Source: Kofleriaceae bacterium | GTDB taxonomy: Bacteria > Myxococcota_A > Polyangia > Haliangiales > Haliangiaceae | Assembly (NCBI GenBank): GCA_018058095.1 | Contig: JAGPCO010000004.1 | Location: 1-64,000, forward strand | DNA: 64,000 bases | Direction of reading: 5' to 3' | In this document: piece after piece, positions 19,832 through 32,838 of the stretch | Layout of the letters: every line of letters starts with the position of its first letter | Numbering within the stretch: the first letter of the stretch is position 1 | Program-made: the position numbers and the translations under genes | The notes under the pieces: model-generated | Seen by the model: only the letters and a program-made list of their open reading frames with translations | Told to the model about the DNA's origin: nothing | Databases searched by the model: none

Positions 19832-20874
19832 GCGAGGCCACCAGCAAGGACGGCGCGACCGACCTGGTCGCCGTCGACGGCCTCAGCAAGGTCTTCCCGG
19901 CCAAGGTGCCGTGGCCGGCCCAGGCCGGGCTCGGTCCACACCAGCGGCTGTGGCGCGCGCTCACCCGCATGGACGCCAAGGTCAAGGCGGTGTCGGAGGT
20001 CAGCTTCGCCATCGCCGCCGGCGAGACGCTCGGCCTGGTCGGCGAATCGGGCTGCGGCAAGTCGACGCTCGGCCGCACCATCCTGCGCCTGACCGAGCCG
20101 TCGGCCGGGACCATCCGCTTCGACGGCCAGGACCTGACCCGGATGGGGCACGAGCAGCTGCGGCCGGCGCGCCGGCACATGCAGATGATCTTCCAGGACC
20201 CGTACGCCTCGCTCAACCCGCGCATGACGGTCGGCGCGGCCATCGGCGAGCCGCTCGAGATCCACGGCCTGGCGGCCGGGGCGGCGGCGCGCGCGGCCCG
20301 GGTCAGCGAGCTGCTCGATCGCGTCGGGCTGCCGGCCGACGCTGCCCGCCGCTACCCCCACGAGTTCTCGGGCGGGCAGCGGCAGCGCATCGGCATCGCC
20401 CGCGCGCTCGCGGTCAAGCCCAAGTTCATCGTCTGTGACGAGCCGATCAGCGCGCTCGACGTGTCGATCCAGGCCCAGATCGTCAACCTGCTGCAGGACC
20501 TGCAGCGCGAGGAGCAGCTGACGTACCTGTTCATCTCGCACGACCTCAAGATCGTCCAGCACATCTGCGACCGGGTCGCGGTCATGTACCTGGGGCGGAT
20601 CGTCGAGATCGGCCCGGCCACCGGGCTGTACGGCCAGCCGCTCCACCCCTACACCCAGGCCCTGCTGTCGGCGGTGCCCCGCATCGATCCGGCGGCCCGG
20701 CGCGATCGCATCATCCTCACCGGCGACGTGCCGAGCCCGCTCAAGCCGCCGCCCGGGTGCGCGTTCCATCCGCGCTGCCCGGTGCCCAGCAAGCCCGAGG
20801 CCTGCAAGACCGAGATCCCCAAGCTGCGGGTGCTCGGCAACGGCTGCCAGGTCGCCTGCCACGTCGCGACCTGA
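19828..20874 (+). CDS. oligopeptide/dipeptide ABC transporter ATP-binding protein (DppF/OppF type)
   Basis: The 348-residue partner of the previous gene has Walker [27 protein letters not shown], signature FSGGQRQR, Walker [13 protein letters not shown] and H-loop ISHDL. The oligopeptide C-terminal motif [12 protein letters not shown] is present. An N-terminal stretch before the ATPase core (residues 15-50, containing [16 protein letters not shown]) is longer than in DppD and typical of the F-type subunit. The GTG start overlaps the preceding stop by 4 bp. Confidence 0.9.
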
Positions 20875-20953
20875 CGGCGCGGCCGGTCCCGCCGCCGGCG
20901 TCGACCGCGCAGGTTGGTCGCCGCCCCCCGCGCGCGCCGCTGGTCGCCGCTGA

Positions 20954-20959
20954 TATTCT
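20954..20959 (+). promoter_or_regulatory. putative -10 (TATTCT) of the DUF4388 gene
   Basis: TATTCT ends 6 nt before GTG 20966, the only AT-rich hexamer in this intergenic stretch. Confidence 0.45.
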
Positions 20960-20965
20960 GGGCTG

Positions 20966-23704
20966 GTGTCCGAACCGCGCTCCGGGGAGCTCGCGACGCG
21001 CCGCCTGGCCGCCGTCCTGCTCGATCTTCACGACGTCCGCGCCACTGGTCGGTTGCTGCTCCGGCGCGGCCGCATCAGCAAGACGATCGACCTGGCCGAT
21101 GGCGATCCGGTCAGCGCGTCGTCGACGATGCGCGACGAGACGCTCGGCCACTTCCTGGTCAGCCAGGGCGTCATCACCGACGCCATGCACCGGGAGGCGG
21201 TGGTCCTCGCCGCCGGCCGCGGCGGTCGCGTCGGCGCCGCCCTGGTCGAGCTGGGTGCGCTCACGCCCGAGCGCCTGCTCGAGATGTTGACCCAGCAGAC
21301 CCGGCACAAGCTGGTCTCGGCCCTGCGCTGGCCGCAGGGCGCCTGGCGGTTCGATCCGAGCGGCGCCGGCGCGGTCGACGGCATCCGCCTGCCGGCGGTG
21401 GACCTGGTGCTGACCGGCCTGCGCGACACCGCGTCCGAGGTCGACGATCTGCGCCGCCTCGACGGCATGGCGGTCGAGCTGACGGCGCGAGGGCGCGCCC
21501 TGCTCGGGTCGCTGTACGCGGTGTTCGGCGCCGGGGTCATCGACGCCATCGTCGACGAGGCCGAGCTGGGCCGGATCGAGCGCCGGCTGAGCGACGCCCG
21601 CACCGCACGCGCGACCATCGACGCCCTGCTCCAGGCCGGCCTGGTCGAGGCGCGGGTCGCGACCATCGGCCTGGGCCAGGCCGGCGCCGCCCCGGTGGCG
21701 AGCGGCGACGGCGATCACAGCCTGTACGAGCTGCTGTTCGGCGAGGCGCCGGCGCCGGTGGTCAGCGACGGCTCGGTCCCGCTCGAGCTGGCCGACCGCG
21801 AGGACTCCGGTCAGCTCGCCGTCGGCGCCATGTCGGAGGCGATGGCGTTCTACGACGAGCGCCTGCGGGCCCGCACCGACCTCCTGACCGAGGCGCTGCG
21901 TGTCGCCGGCGCGGAGGACCACTACGCCGTGCTGCTGGTCGGGCGCAAGGCCGAGCCGGCCGCGCTGGCCGCGGCGCTGGCCGAGCGCCAGGCCAAGTTC
22001 TCGCGCGAGTACTACGCCCGCTTCTCGCTCGACAGCGACGGCAGCAAGCTCGACGAGGTCCAGGCCGCCTACCTGCGCGCGCGCGACGTCCTGCTCGACG
22101 ACGCCCGGCGCCGGACCTACGACCGCGAGCTGGCCGGGGGCGAGCTGAGCTCGACCGCGCCGGCGCTGTCGGCCGAGGTCGCGTTCCGCGCCGCCGAGGA
22201 CCTGATGGCGCGCGCGCAGTGGGCGGAGGCGATCCGCGTCCTCGAGGGCGCCCTCGCCACCAGCCCGACCGAGCCGGCCTATCGCGCCGCCCTCGGCTGG
22301 GCGGTGTGGAACGCCGGCGACCGCACCGCCAGCGCGGCCGATCAGGCCCGGGTCCACCTCAACGCGGCCCTGGCCAGCGCGCCCGATGGCGCGGCCGCGC
22401 ACGAGTACAAGGCGCGCATCGCGCTGGCCATCGACACCGACGAGCATGAGGGCCTGTTCCACCTCGAGCGCGCGGTGGTGCTGGACCCGGCGCGCCTGGC
22501 CGCGCTGGCCGAGCTCGACCGCCGCCTGATCGGCCGCGGCGAGGCCCGCCAGCTCGAGCGCCTGTACCGGCGCCTGCTGCACCAGGTCAGCGGCCGGGCC
22601 GCGGCGGTCGAGCAGACCCTGTGGCTGGGGCTGGCCCGCGTCTACGGTGACCAGCTCGACGATCATCCCCGCGCGGTGCAGGCGCTAAGCACCGGCCGGC
22701 GCCTGGCCGGCGCGGGCGCCGGAGCGGCCCTGGCGGCGTACCAGGCCGAGCTCGAGCAGCGGCGGGCGGCGCGCCGACCGACCGCCGGGGTCGCGGTCAG
22801 CGCGGCGCGCGACCGGCAGTACCTGGCGGCCGCGGTCGACGTCGCCACCGGCATCGACGACGCCGACGGCAAGAGCCTCCACGCGCGGACCCGCCCGACC
22901 CACCTGCCGTCGGTGCGGGCCGGGCTCGACGCGGCGGCGTGGGCCCTCTTGCGCCACCGCGACGACAGCGTCGATCTGGGCTCGGTCGTCGAGCTGCTGG
23001 CCCCGGTCATCCAGCGCATGGCGCCGCTGACGATGGCCGAGCTCGACCTCGACGGCGTCGGCCCGGTCGACGAGTCCGAGCTTCCGACCACGTTCGTCCG
23101 GGTCCGACGCTACGTCGCCGACGCGCTCGGCGTGCCGATCGCGCCCGTCTACGTCCGGCCCGAGCTGCGGCGCCAGGTCCACGTCGCCGCCATCGACTCG
23201 CCGGCCCTGCTGGCCGGCGACGAGGCGGTCACCGCGCCCGAGCGTCCCGAGCTGGTGTTCTGGCTGGCGCGGGCCATGACCATGCTGTGGCCCGGGCGCT
23301 CGCTCGGCGCGTCCCGGCCGGCTCGCGTCATCAAGACCGCGGTGCTGGCGGTGTTCCACGAGGCCTCGGGCACGCCGACGCCACCTGGCCTCGAGCACGA
23401 CGCCCTGCACGCGGCGGCCCGGGCCGGCCTGGCCGTGCTCAACTTCGACGCGCGCGGCCAGGCCCGGGCCGCCGTGCTGCGCCTGTTCTCGCGCGGGCAC
23501 GACCTCAACCTGACCCAATGGAGCCGCGGCCTCCTGCGCAGCGCCGACCGGGCCGGCCTCTTGCTGTGTGGCGACCCGGCGGTCGCGCTGGCGGCGATCC
23601 GCGAGCTCGACACGCCGGTGGCCGACCTGGCCGACTTCGCCGTGAGCGACGCCCACCTCGAGCTGCGCCAGCGCCTCGGCCTCGCGGTCGAACCGCCGCC
23701 GTGA
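20966..23704 (+). CDS. DUF4388 (PATAN) protein with degenerate J-domain and TPR-like repeats
   Basis: The 912-residue cytoplasmic protein starts with a PATAN/DUF4388 region (residues 1-150, including SQGVITDAMHREAVVLAA and ELGALTPERLLEML). Around residues 305-390 is a J-domain-like helical unit, YAVLLVGRK through ARDVLLDDARRRTYDREL. The HPD tripeptide needed to stimulate Hsp70 is missing (REY stands there). TPR-like helices follow to about residue 610, then a C-terminal domain I do not recognise. This architecture recurs in Myxococcota and is usually linked to signalling or assembly. The GTG is supported by the -10 hexamer 6 nt away. Confidence 0.7.
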   Translation: MSEPRSGELATRRLAAVLLDLHDVRATGRLLLRRGRISKTIDLADGDPVSASSTMRDETLGHFLVSQGVITDAMHREAVVLAAGRGGRVGAALVELGALTPERLLEMLTQQTRHKLVSALRWPQGAWRFDPSGAGAVDGIRLPAVDLVLTGLRDTASEVDDLRRLDGMAVELTARGRALLGSLYAVFGAGVIDAIVDEAELGRIERRLSDARTARATIDALLQAGLVEARVATIGLGQAGAAPVASGDGDHSLYELLFGEAPAPVVSDGSVPLELADREDSGQLAVGAMSEAMAFYDERLRARTDLLTEALRVAGAEDHYAVLLVGRKAEPAALAAALAERQAKFSREYYARFSLDSDGSKLDEVQAAYLRARDVLLDDARRRTYDRELAGGELSSTAPALSAEVAFRAAEDLMARAQWAEAIRVLEGALATSPTEPAYRAALGWAVWNAGDRTASAADQARVHLNAALASAPDGAAAHEYKARIALAIDTDEHEGLFHLERAVVLDPARLAALAELDRRLIGRGEARQLERLYRRLLHQVSGRAAAVEQTLWLGLARVYGDQLDDHPRAVQALSTGRRLAGAGAGAALAAYQAELEQRRAARRPTAGVAVSAARDRQYLAAAVDVATGIDDADGKSLHARTRPTHLPSVRAGLDAAAWALLRHRDDSVDLGSVVELLAPVIQRMAPLTMAELDLDGVGPVDESELPTTFVRVRRYVADALGVPIAPVYVRPELRRQVHVAAIDSPALLAGDEAVTAPERPELVFWLARAMTMLWPGRSLGASRPARVIKTAVLAVFHEASGTPTPPGLEHDALHAAARAGLAVLNFDARGQARAAVLRLFSRGHDLNLTQWSRGLLRSADRAGLLLCGDPAVALAAIRELDTPVADLADFAVSDAHLELRQRLGLAVEPPP

Positions 23705-23725
23705 GGCAAGCGCGCGCCCGCGCGC

Positions 23726-23731
23726 TATAGT
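23726..23731 (+). promoter_or_regulatory. putative -10 (TATAGT) of the 23738-25366 gene pair
   Basis: TATAGT, close to the sigma-70 consensus, ends 6 nt before ATG 23738. Confidence 0.5.
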
Positions 23732-23737
23732 CACGCC

Positions 23738-24088
23738 ATGGCCCAGCCTCTCGTCCCCGCCACGCCACCCGCTCGCCCTGGTGGATGGGCCGCGGCCCAC
23801 GTCGCTGGCCTGCTCGCGCTGGTGCTGGGGGTCGTCGGCTTCATGGTGGTGGCGCTCACCGCCGACAAGTTCTGGGCCACGCCCGACTGGCGCCTGACCG
23901 TGCCGTTCTTCGTCGCCACCGTCGCCGCCGCGGTGGTCAGCCTGGTCCGGCGCGAGGGCACGCCGGCGCTGCCGCTGCTCGGCCTCGGCCTGGCCGGCGC
24001 CGCCATGGTGCTCGGCTGGTTCCTCATCACCGCGATCGTGATCGGCGTGACCGCGGTGATCATCCTCATCCTCAGCACGGTGATGTGA
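23738..24088 (+). CDS. small inner-membrane protein, three predicted helices
   Basis: The 116-residue product has three hydrophobic segments: about 22-42, about 53-68 and a long double stretch at 78-115. The N-terminus is short and Pro-rich. I recognise no family. The next gene starts 3 bp after its stop, so it is cotranscribed with the isopropylmalate-synthase-like gene, though a membrane role in that pathway is not obvious. Confidence 0.55.
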   Translation: MAQPLVPATPPARPGGWAAAHVAGLLALVLGVVGFMVVALTADKFWATPDWRLTVPFFVATVAAAVVSLVRREGTPALPLLGLGLAGAAMVLGWFLITAIVIGVTAVIILILSTVM

Positions 24089-24091
24089 CGC

Positions 24092-25366
<1,275 letters not shown>

Positions 25367-25385
25367 GAAACGCCGTTGGCGTTTC
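25367..25385 (+). terminator. hairpin terminator candidate
   Basis: GAAACGCC-GTT-GGCGTTTC is a perfect 8-bp stem with a 3-nt loop directly after the TGA of the preceding gene. No T-run follows, so termination may need Rho, or the hairpin may protect the 3' end. Confidence 0.5.
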
Positions 25386-25439
25386 GAAGTCACCCTGCCC
25401 CGTGCCCGCGTCGGGCGGTCAGGGGCGGCCCGGCCCTGC

Positions 25440-25943
25440 TCAGGCTCGCAGCGGGTGCTCGGCGCCGGCGGCGACGAGCACGAAGTGGTCGGCCGCGCGC
25501 TCCTCGATGCGGGTGGTCACGGTCTGGTAGGCGGCGCCGGCGATGCGGCCGCGCAGCCGACCGCCGCGGGCCGGGACGAGCAGCGCGTGGTCGGGGCCGA
25601 CCACGAGCTGGCCGTACGCCAGCTCCTCCTCGGTGCCGTCATCCCACGTGACCAGGCAGCGGTCGCCGTCCCAGCGCGCGGTGACGGCGCGTAGGTGCTC
25701 GGCCTCGACCTCGACGTAGGCGTAGCGGACCGGGTCGAGCCGGACGATGGCGCGGCCGTCGGCGGCGACGTCGAGCCAGCGCAGCAGCGCGGCGTGCAGG
25801 CGCGGGTGCGTGACCTCGTGCCCGTCGTGCCAGAAGCGGCCGGCCCGGTCGAGCCGCAGCCCGATCGTGCGCATGCGCTCGAGCGCGTCCGGGCTCAGGC
25901 TGGCCAGCGGCGCCGACGTGTCGTCGGCCGGGGGCCCGCTCAT
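25440..25943 (-). CDS. DUF1285-like protein
   Basis: The 167-residue soluble protein has LRLDRAGRFWHDGHEVTHPR followed by LLRWLDVAADGRAIVRL and a beta-rich C-terminal half. The pattern 'x-G-x-W-x-x-G-x-x-h-p-x-L' resembles DUF1285, a two-domain beta fold of unknown role; the match is loose. It overlaps the upstream YdcH-like gene by ATGA, so the two are translated together. No signal peptide is present. Confidence 0.55.
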   Translation of the reverse strand: MSGPPADDTSAPLASLSPDALERMRTIGLRLDRAGRFWHDGHEVTHPRLHAALLRWLDVAADGRAIVRLDPVRYAYVEVEAEHLRAVTARWDGDRCLVTWDDGTEEELAYGQLVVGPDHALLVPARGGRLRGRIAGAAYQTVTTRIEERAADHFVLVAAGAEHPLRA

Positions 25944-26146
25944 CGCGACAGGAGCGCGATCCGTTCCTTGGTGCGCAGCTTGTGCTTCTTGAGCTCGGCC
26001 AGCTCGGCCCGCTCGTCGCTGGTCATGGCCAGGTGGCGCTCGAGCTGCTTGATGCGGTCGTCGATCTGCCGGTGCTCGGCGGTGAGCTCGGCCAGGAGAC
26101 GGGCATGCTCGGCGGGGTCGGCAGGCGGGCGCTCGGAGGTGATCAT
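25940..26146 (-). CDS. YdcH/DUF465-like coiled-coil protein
   Basis: The 68-residue protein is almost all helix: LTAEHRQIDDRIKQLERHL, a short turn, then ELAELKKHKLRTKERIALL. This matches DUF465 (YdcH), small helical-hairpin proteins of unknown role. TATCGT on the minus strand at 26184-26189 could be its promoter and would leave a 30-odd-nt leader. Its stop overlaps the next start as ATGA. Confidence 0.8.
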   Translation of the reverse strand: MITSERPPADPAEHARLLAELTAEHRQIDDRIKQLERHLAMTSDERAELAELKKHKLRTKERIALLSR

Positions 26147-26211
26147 CGGCGTCGGGGCTCCGCGGCGAAGGCCGGTTTCCTCGACGATAGCACGGCCCGG
26201 CGGCGCGGCAT

Positions 26212-27573
<1,362 letters not shown>

Positions 27574-27575
27574 GG

Positions 27576-28763
27576 CTACTTCTTGGGCTTGGCCTTGAGC
27601 ACGACCTGCTGGTCCTTGATGATCACGGAGAACTCGACGCCGGCCGCCTTGTGGTCCGCCATGATCTTGGGCGCCTGCTTGTGCAGCGTCTTGACCAGCT
27701 GGGCGTAGGTCTGACCGTCGGCGGGCTGGCCGACCAGGGCGCGCGCCTTGGCGTACTGGGCGTACAGCGCGCGCACGTCGGCGTCGGACATGCCGGGTGG
27801 TGGGGCGGCCGGCGGCGCCGGGCGGCTGGCGCCCGGCGAGGTCGGCGCGCGTGGTGATGCCGGCGCGCCGGTCGGCGCCCGGCCGGCGCTGACGTTGGCC
27901 GGCGCCGGCGGCCTGGCTTGCGGCGGTGGGCGCGCCGGTGACGGTGCTGGGCTCGGCGCCGGCGCGGTCGGGCGCCCCGGTAGCGGCGGCAGCGGCGGCG
28001 CCTCGGCGCCCATCGGTGGCGCCTTGGTCGTGCCGGGCGGCACGAAGCGCACGCCCGACAGGGTGCTCGAGCGCGTGCGGGCTCCGGCCGGGATGACCGC
28101 GCTCGGGTCCGGCGCCGGCGGGGACGATGGCACGACCGGGCGTGGCGGCGGCGGCGGCGGCGCGTCGTCGCTGGCGACGGCCGCGAACATCGCGTCGACG
28201 TCGAACTCCTCCGACAGGTCGAGCCGGTGGGTGTTGGGCGCCATCGGCGGCGTGGACGGCTCCTGGGTGCGCGGCGGCGGTCGGTCGACGATGAGGGCGG
28301 CGCCGTCGCTCTCTGGCTTGGCCCGCCGGCTGGCCTGGGCCACCGCCACCTCGCGGTCGCGCCGGACCTGGTCGCGCATGCGGGCCGGCATGGCCGCCAG
28401 GATCTCCTCGGGCAGGTCGAGGCCCTGGGCCGCCTGCCGGCGCAGCTTGGCCAGGTTGCGCACGTAGCGGCCCTGCTCGATCTCGCGCAGGGTGCGGCGC
28501 CAGTACTGGTTGTACGACCCGAACTTCTGGGTGACCGTGGCCAGGCGGTAGCGCAGCGCGGTGTTGCGGATCTGCAGCTGGGTCAGGTCGCGCAGGCGGC
28601 GCTCGGCGTCGGTGTGCAGCTGCGACGGCGCCTGCTTCTGGATGCCGAGGAAGTACTGCTCGTACAGCACCTTGAGCCGGTCGAGCGCCTTCTCGAGGAC
28701 CTCGAGCAGCTCGACGACCTCGGCGCCCTTCTCGGAGTCGAGGTAGGCAGACTTCGAGGCCAC
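27576..28763 (-). CDS. MXAN_5187-type protein, coiled-coil N-terminus and conserved C-terminal domain
   Basis: The 395-residue product has a helical N-terminal half (EVVELLEVLEKALDRLK, then LREIEQGRYVRNLAKLRR) and a long Pro/Ala-rich linker (residues about 130-310). The C-terminal domain (DADVRALYAQYAKARAL to the Lys-rich end) is of the Myxococcota-specific MXAN_5187 type. No enzyme motif is present. A role as a cytoplasmic scaffold is a guess. GTG 28763 is preferred to the frame's upstream start because TTACCC lies 6 nt before it. It is cotranscribed with thrC. Confidence 0.65.
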   Translation of the reverse strand: MASKSAYLDSEKGAEVVELLEVLEKALDRLKVLYEQYFLGIQKQAPSQLHTDAERRLRDLTQLQIRNTALRYRLATVTQKFGSYNQYWRRTLREIEQGRYVRNLAKLRRQAAQGLDLPEEILAAMPARMRDQVRRDREVAVAQASRRAKPESDGAALIVDRPPPRTQEPSTPPMAPNTHRLDLSEEFDVDAMFAAVASDDAPPPPPPRPVVPSSPPAPDPSAVIPAGARTRSSTLSGVRFVPPGTTKAPPMGAEAPPLPPLPGRPTAPAPSPAPSPARPPPQARPPAPANVSAGRAPTGAPASPRAPTSPGASRPAPPAAPPPGMSDADVRALYAQYAKARALVGQPADGQTYAQLVKTLHKQAPKIMADHKAAGVEFSVIIKDQQVVLKAKPKK

Positions 28764-28860
28764 GGCCCAGGGTAACACCCAAACTGGGGTCGGGGCAGAC
28801 CCGGTCCGCCATGGCCGTCGCCGCCCGGGCTGGTCCGTGTTACGACGCGCCGCAGCTGGC

Positions 28861-30503
<1,643 letters not shown>

Positions 30504-30507
<4 letters not shown>

Positions 30508-31259
30508 GCCTGGTCCTCGGCCTCGACAGCGCGACCCTGACCGCCAGCGCCGCGCTGCGCCGCGATGGTGCGCTGGCGACGGCGCGCGACGGGCAGAGCC
30601 ACACCCACTCGAGCGACCTGCTCACCCTGGTCGACGCGGTGGTGGCCGAGGCTGGGGCCGGCCCGGCCGACCTCACCGCCATCGCCGTCGGGCTGGGCCC
30701 GGGTTCGTTCACCGGGCTGCGCATCGGCCTGGCCAGCGCCAAGGGCCTGGCCTTCGCGCTCGGCCTGCCGCTGCTCGGCGTGTCGTCGCTGGCGGCGCTG
30801 GCCCAGGGCGCCGTGCGGCAGCGCCCGTCGCTGGCCCGGCCCGACCTGCTGCTGGTCCCCGCGCTCGACGCCCGCCGCGGCGAGCTGTACGCCGGCTTCT
30901 ACCGCTGGGCCGGCGACCACGTCGCGCCGGTCGCGCCCGAGGTGGTGATCGCGCCGACCGCGCTGGCCGCGGCCATCGACGCCGCGCGGGCGGCCAGCGG
31001 CGCCGAGCAGGTCGTCGTGGTGGGCGACGCCCTCGCCGCCCACGCCGCCGCCCTGGCCGGGCTGTTCGTCGACGGCGGCGCGATCGAGGCCGCGCCCGAC
31101 CTGCGCGCCACCCCGTCGGCCATCGACGTCGCCGCCCTGGCCGAGCTCGGCGGCGGCGACGTGCTCGACGTCCTCGAGCGCGGCGCCCCGAGCTACATCC
31201 GCCCGTCCGAGGCCGAGGTGATGTACCCCGACGGCGTGCCGGGCGCGCTGCCGCGCTGA
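30504..31259 (+). CDS. tsaB: tRNA threonylcarbamoyladenosine biosynthesis protein TsaB
   Basis: The 251-residue protein has the ASKHA-like fold of TsaB: an N-terminal LVLGLDSATLTASAAL, LGPGSFTGLRIGLASAKGLA and the PALDARRGELYAGFY segment. TsaB is the inactive scaffold partner of TsaD in making t6A at position 37 of ANN-decoding tRNAs. The ATG overlaps the rseP stop, implying coupled translation. A small unrelated gene follows 13 bp later. Confidence 0.9.
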
Positions 31260-31272
31260 CACGGAGGCGGAC

Positions 31273-32739
31273 ATGCGATCGCCACGCCGTCCCACCGACC
31301 TCTCGCTCGACGCCATGGTGGCGCTGCTGGGACAACCGGTGAGCGCGCTCGCCGACTGCGCCGAGCTGCCAGCCCTCACCCGGAAGGGCGACTACCTGAT
31401 CGCGCCGCGGGCCGGCTTCGACGTTCTGACCCGTGGGCGTGGCCGGAGCGCGACCATCGAGGAGGTCCGCTTCCACGCCGGTGGAGCCTACCAGCCGCAC
31501 GGCCTTGCCCTCGGCCACCGGGACCAGCTGCTGGCGGTTCACGTGCCGCGCTCGACGTGGGACCGGAGCGCCTACCTGGTGCGCGTCGACCGCCAGGACC
31601 CGGCGGTAGACGTCGTCGCCTGCGGCGGCGCCTTCGCGCGCGTTCGCTACACCGATCGGACGATCTCCTCGATCACCCTGGTCGCCGAGTACCTGGGCGA
31701 CGTGCGGATCGGCACGAGTAACCCGCTGGCGGCGGTGCCGCGCCCGGCCGACGCCGCACCCGCCGGCGTCGACCTTCCGCTCGCGCTGCTGCATGCGTGG
31801 ACGCAGCGCCGAGCCGGCGCCGGGCGGTCGGAGGGATCGCCGCTGCACCAGCTGTGCGGCGCGGTCGAGCCGCCGACCCGCACCAGGCACGCGCTCCTGT
31901 GGCGGACCTTGCCCGGGCGGACGGTGCCGGTCGAGCTGCGCGAGTTCCTGTACGTCTACACCGACGGGGCCTACGACCCGGAGGGCCGCCGGGCCGGCTG
32001 CGACGCCGAGATCGCCAGGTTGCTGGGCGGCTCGCCGCCGGCGGGCCGCTTCTCCTTCGCGACCGACTACGCCGCCGCGTTCGTGCACCTGGGCAACCTC
32101 TGGCGGGTCGCGGACGACGAGGCCTCGGTGCAACACCTCGCGGGCCTGCTCGAGGCGCGGCTGGCCGACTACCAGGAGACCCGGTTCCTGCGGCCGCCGG
32201 CGAGCTGCGCCCGGTACGGCGGCGTCCTGAAGGCCGAGCCGGACCAGGCGGCCCCGACGCGACCGACGTCCTCTGGCGCCGACGAGCGGGCCAGGGCTCG
32301 CGACCGGAGCGAGGCGCTGTGCCGGTGTGTCGGCACGCCGGTGGCGAGCGCCGACACGAAGGCCGTGCTGCGTGACGCCGGGTTGATCCACGCGCGCGCG
32401 CACGTGGCCAACTTCGCGGCCGGCATCAGCCTGATGAAGCGGGGCCGCCCCGCCGAGGTCGAGTCGGTGACCTTCCACGCCGGCGGGAGCGTGCTGACAC
32501 TGATGGGCACCTCGCAGCCGTGTGCGCTCGAGGAGGCGGTGTTCCCCTTCGGGTTCGCGCCGGGCCAGCCCGCCGCCGCGGTGCGCGCCACGGCCGCGAC
32601 CGCGGGGTTCACCGAGCTGCAGGCGCAGCCGGTCCATGGCGGGACGACGTGGGTCACCTTCGAGCGGCGGTCCCTCCGCCTCACCTGCACGCTGGGCACC
32701 GACGGGCGCCTCACCGAGTTGGTCGCCGAGGCGGCCTGA
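31273..32739 (+). CDS. uncharacterised protein with similar N- and C-terminal modules
   Basis: I do not recognise this 488-residue soluble protein. Its ends look like copies of one module. LLGQPVSALADCAEL and IEEVRFHAGGAYQPHG at the start correspond to CVGTPVASADTKAVL and VESVTFHAGGSVLTLM near the end. The middle (residues 200-290) has REFLYVYTDGAYDPEGRRAGC. There is no signal peptide. A good Shine-Dalgarno (GGAGG at 31263-31267) precedes ATG 31273, unlike the leaderless-type genes nearby, which fits a position downstream in an operon with tsaB. The repeated pattern resembles immunity- or sensor-like proteins, but that is only a suggestion. Confidence 0.5.
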   Translation: MRSPRRPTDLSLDAMVALLGQPVSALADCAELPALTRKGDYLIAPRAGFDVLTRGRGRSATIEEVRFHAGGAYQPHGLALGHRDQLLAVHVPRSTWDRSAYLVRVDRQDPAVDVVACGGAFARVRYTDRTISSITLVAEYLGDVRIGTSNPLAAVPRPADAAPAGVDLPLALLHAWTQRRAGAGRSEGSPLHQLCGAVEPPTRTRHALLWRTLPGRTVPVELREFLYVYTDGAYDPEGRRAGCDAEIARLLGGSPPAGRFSFATDYAAAFVHLGNLWRVADDEASVQHLAGLLEARLADYQETRFLRPPASCARYGGVLKAEPDQAAPTRPTSSGADERARARDRSEALCRCVGTPVASADTKAVLRDAGLIHARAHVANFAAGISLMKRGRPAEVESVTFHAGGSVLTLMGTSQPCALEEAVFPFGFAPGQPAAAVRATAATAGFTELQAQPVHGGTTWVTFERRSLRLTCTLGTDGRLTELVAEAA

Positions 32740-32838
32740 GGCGCGGGCGAAGGCCGCCTGCTGCTGGAAGCCGTACAGCCGGTGCAGCCTGACCGGATGG
32801 GCCGCCGCGCCCCCGGTGACCTGTGGTGAGATGCGCCC

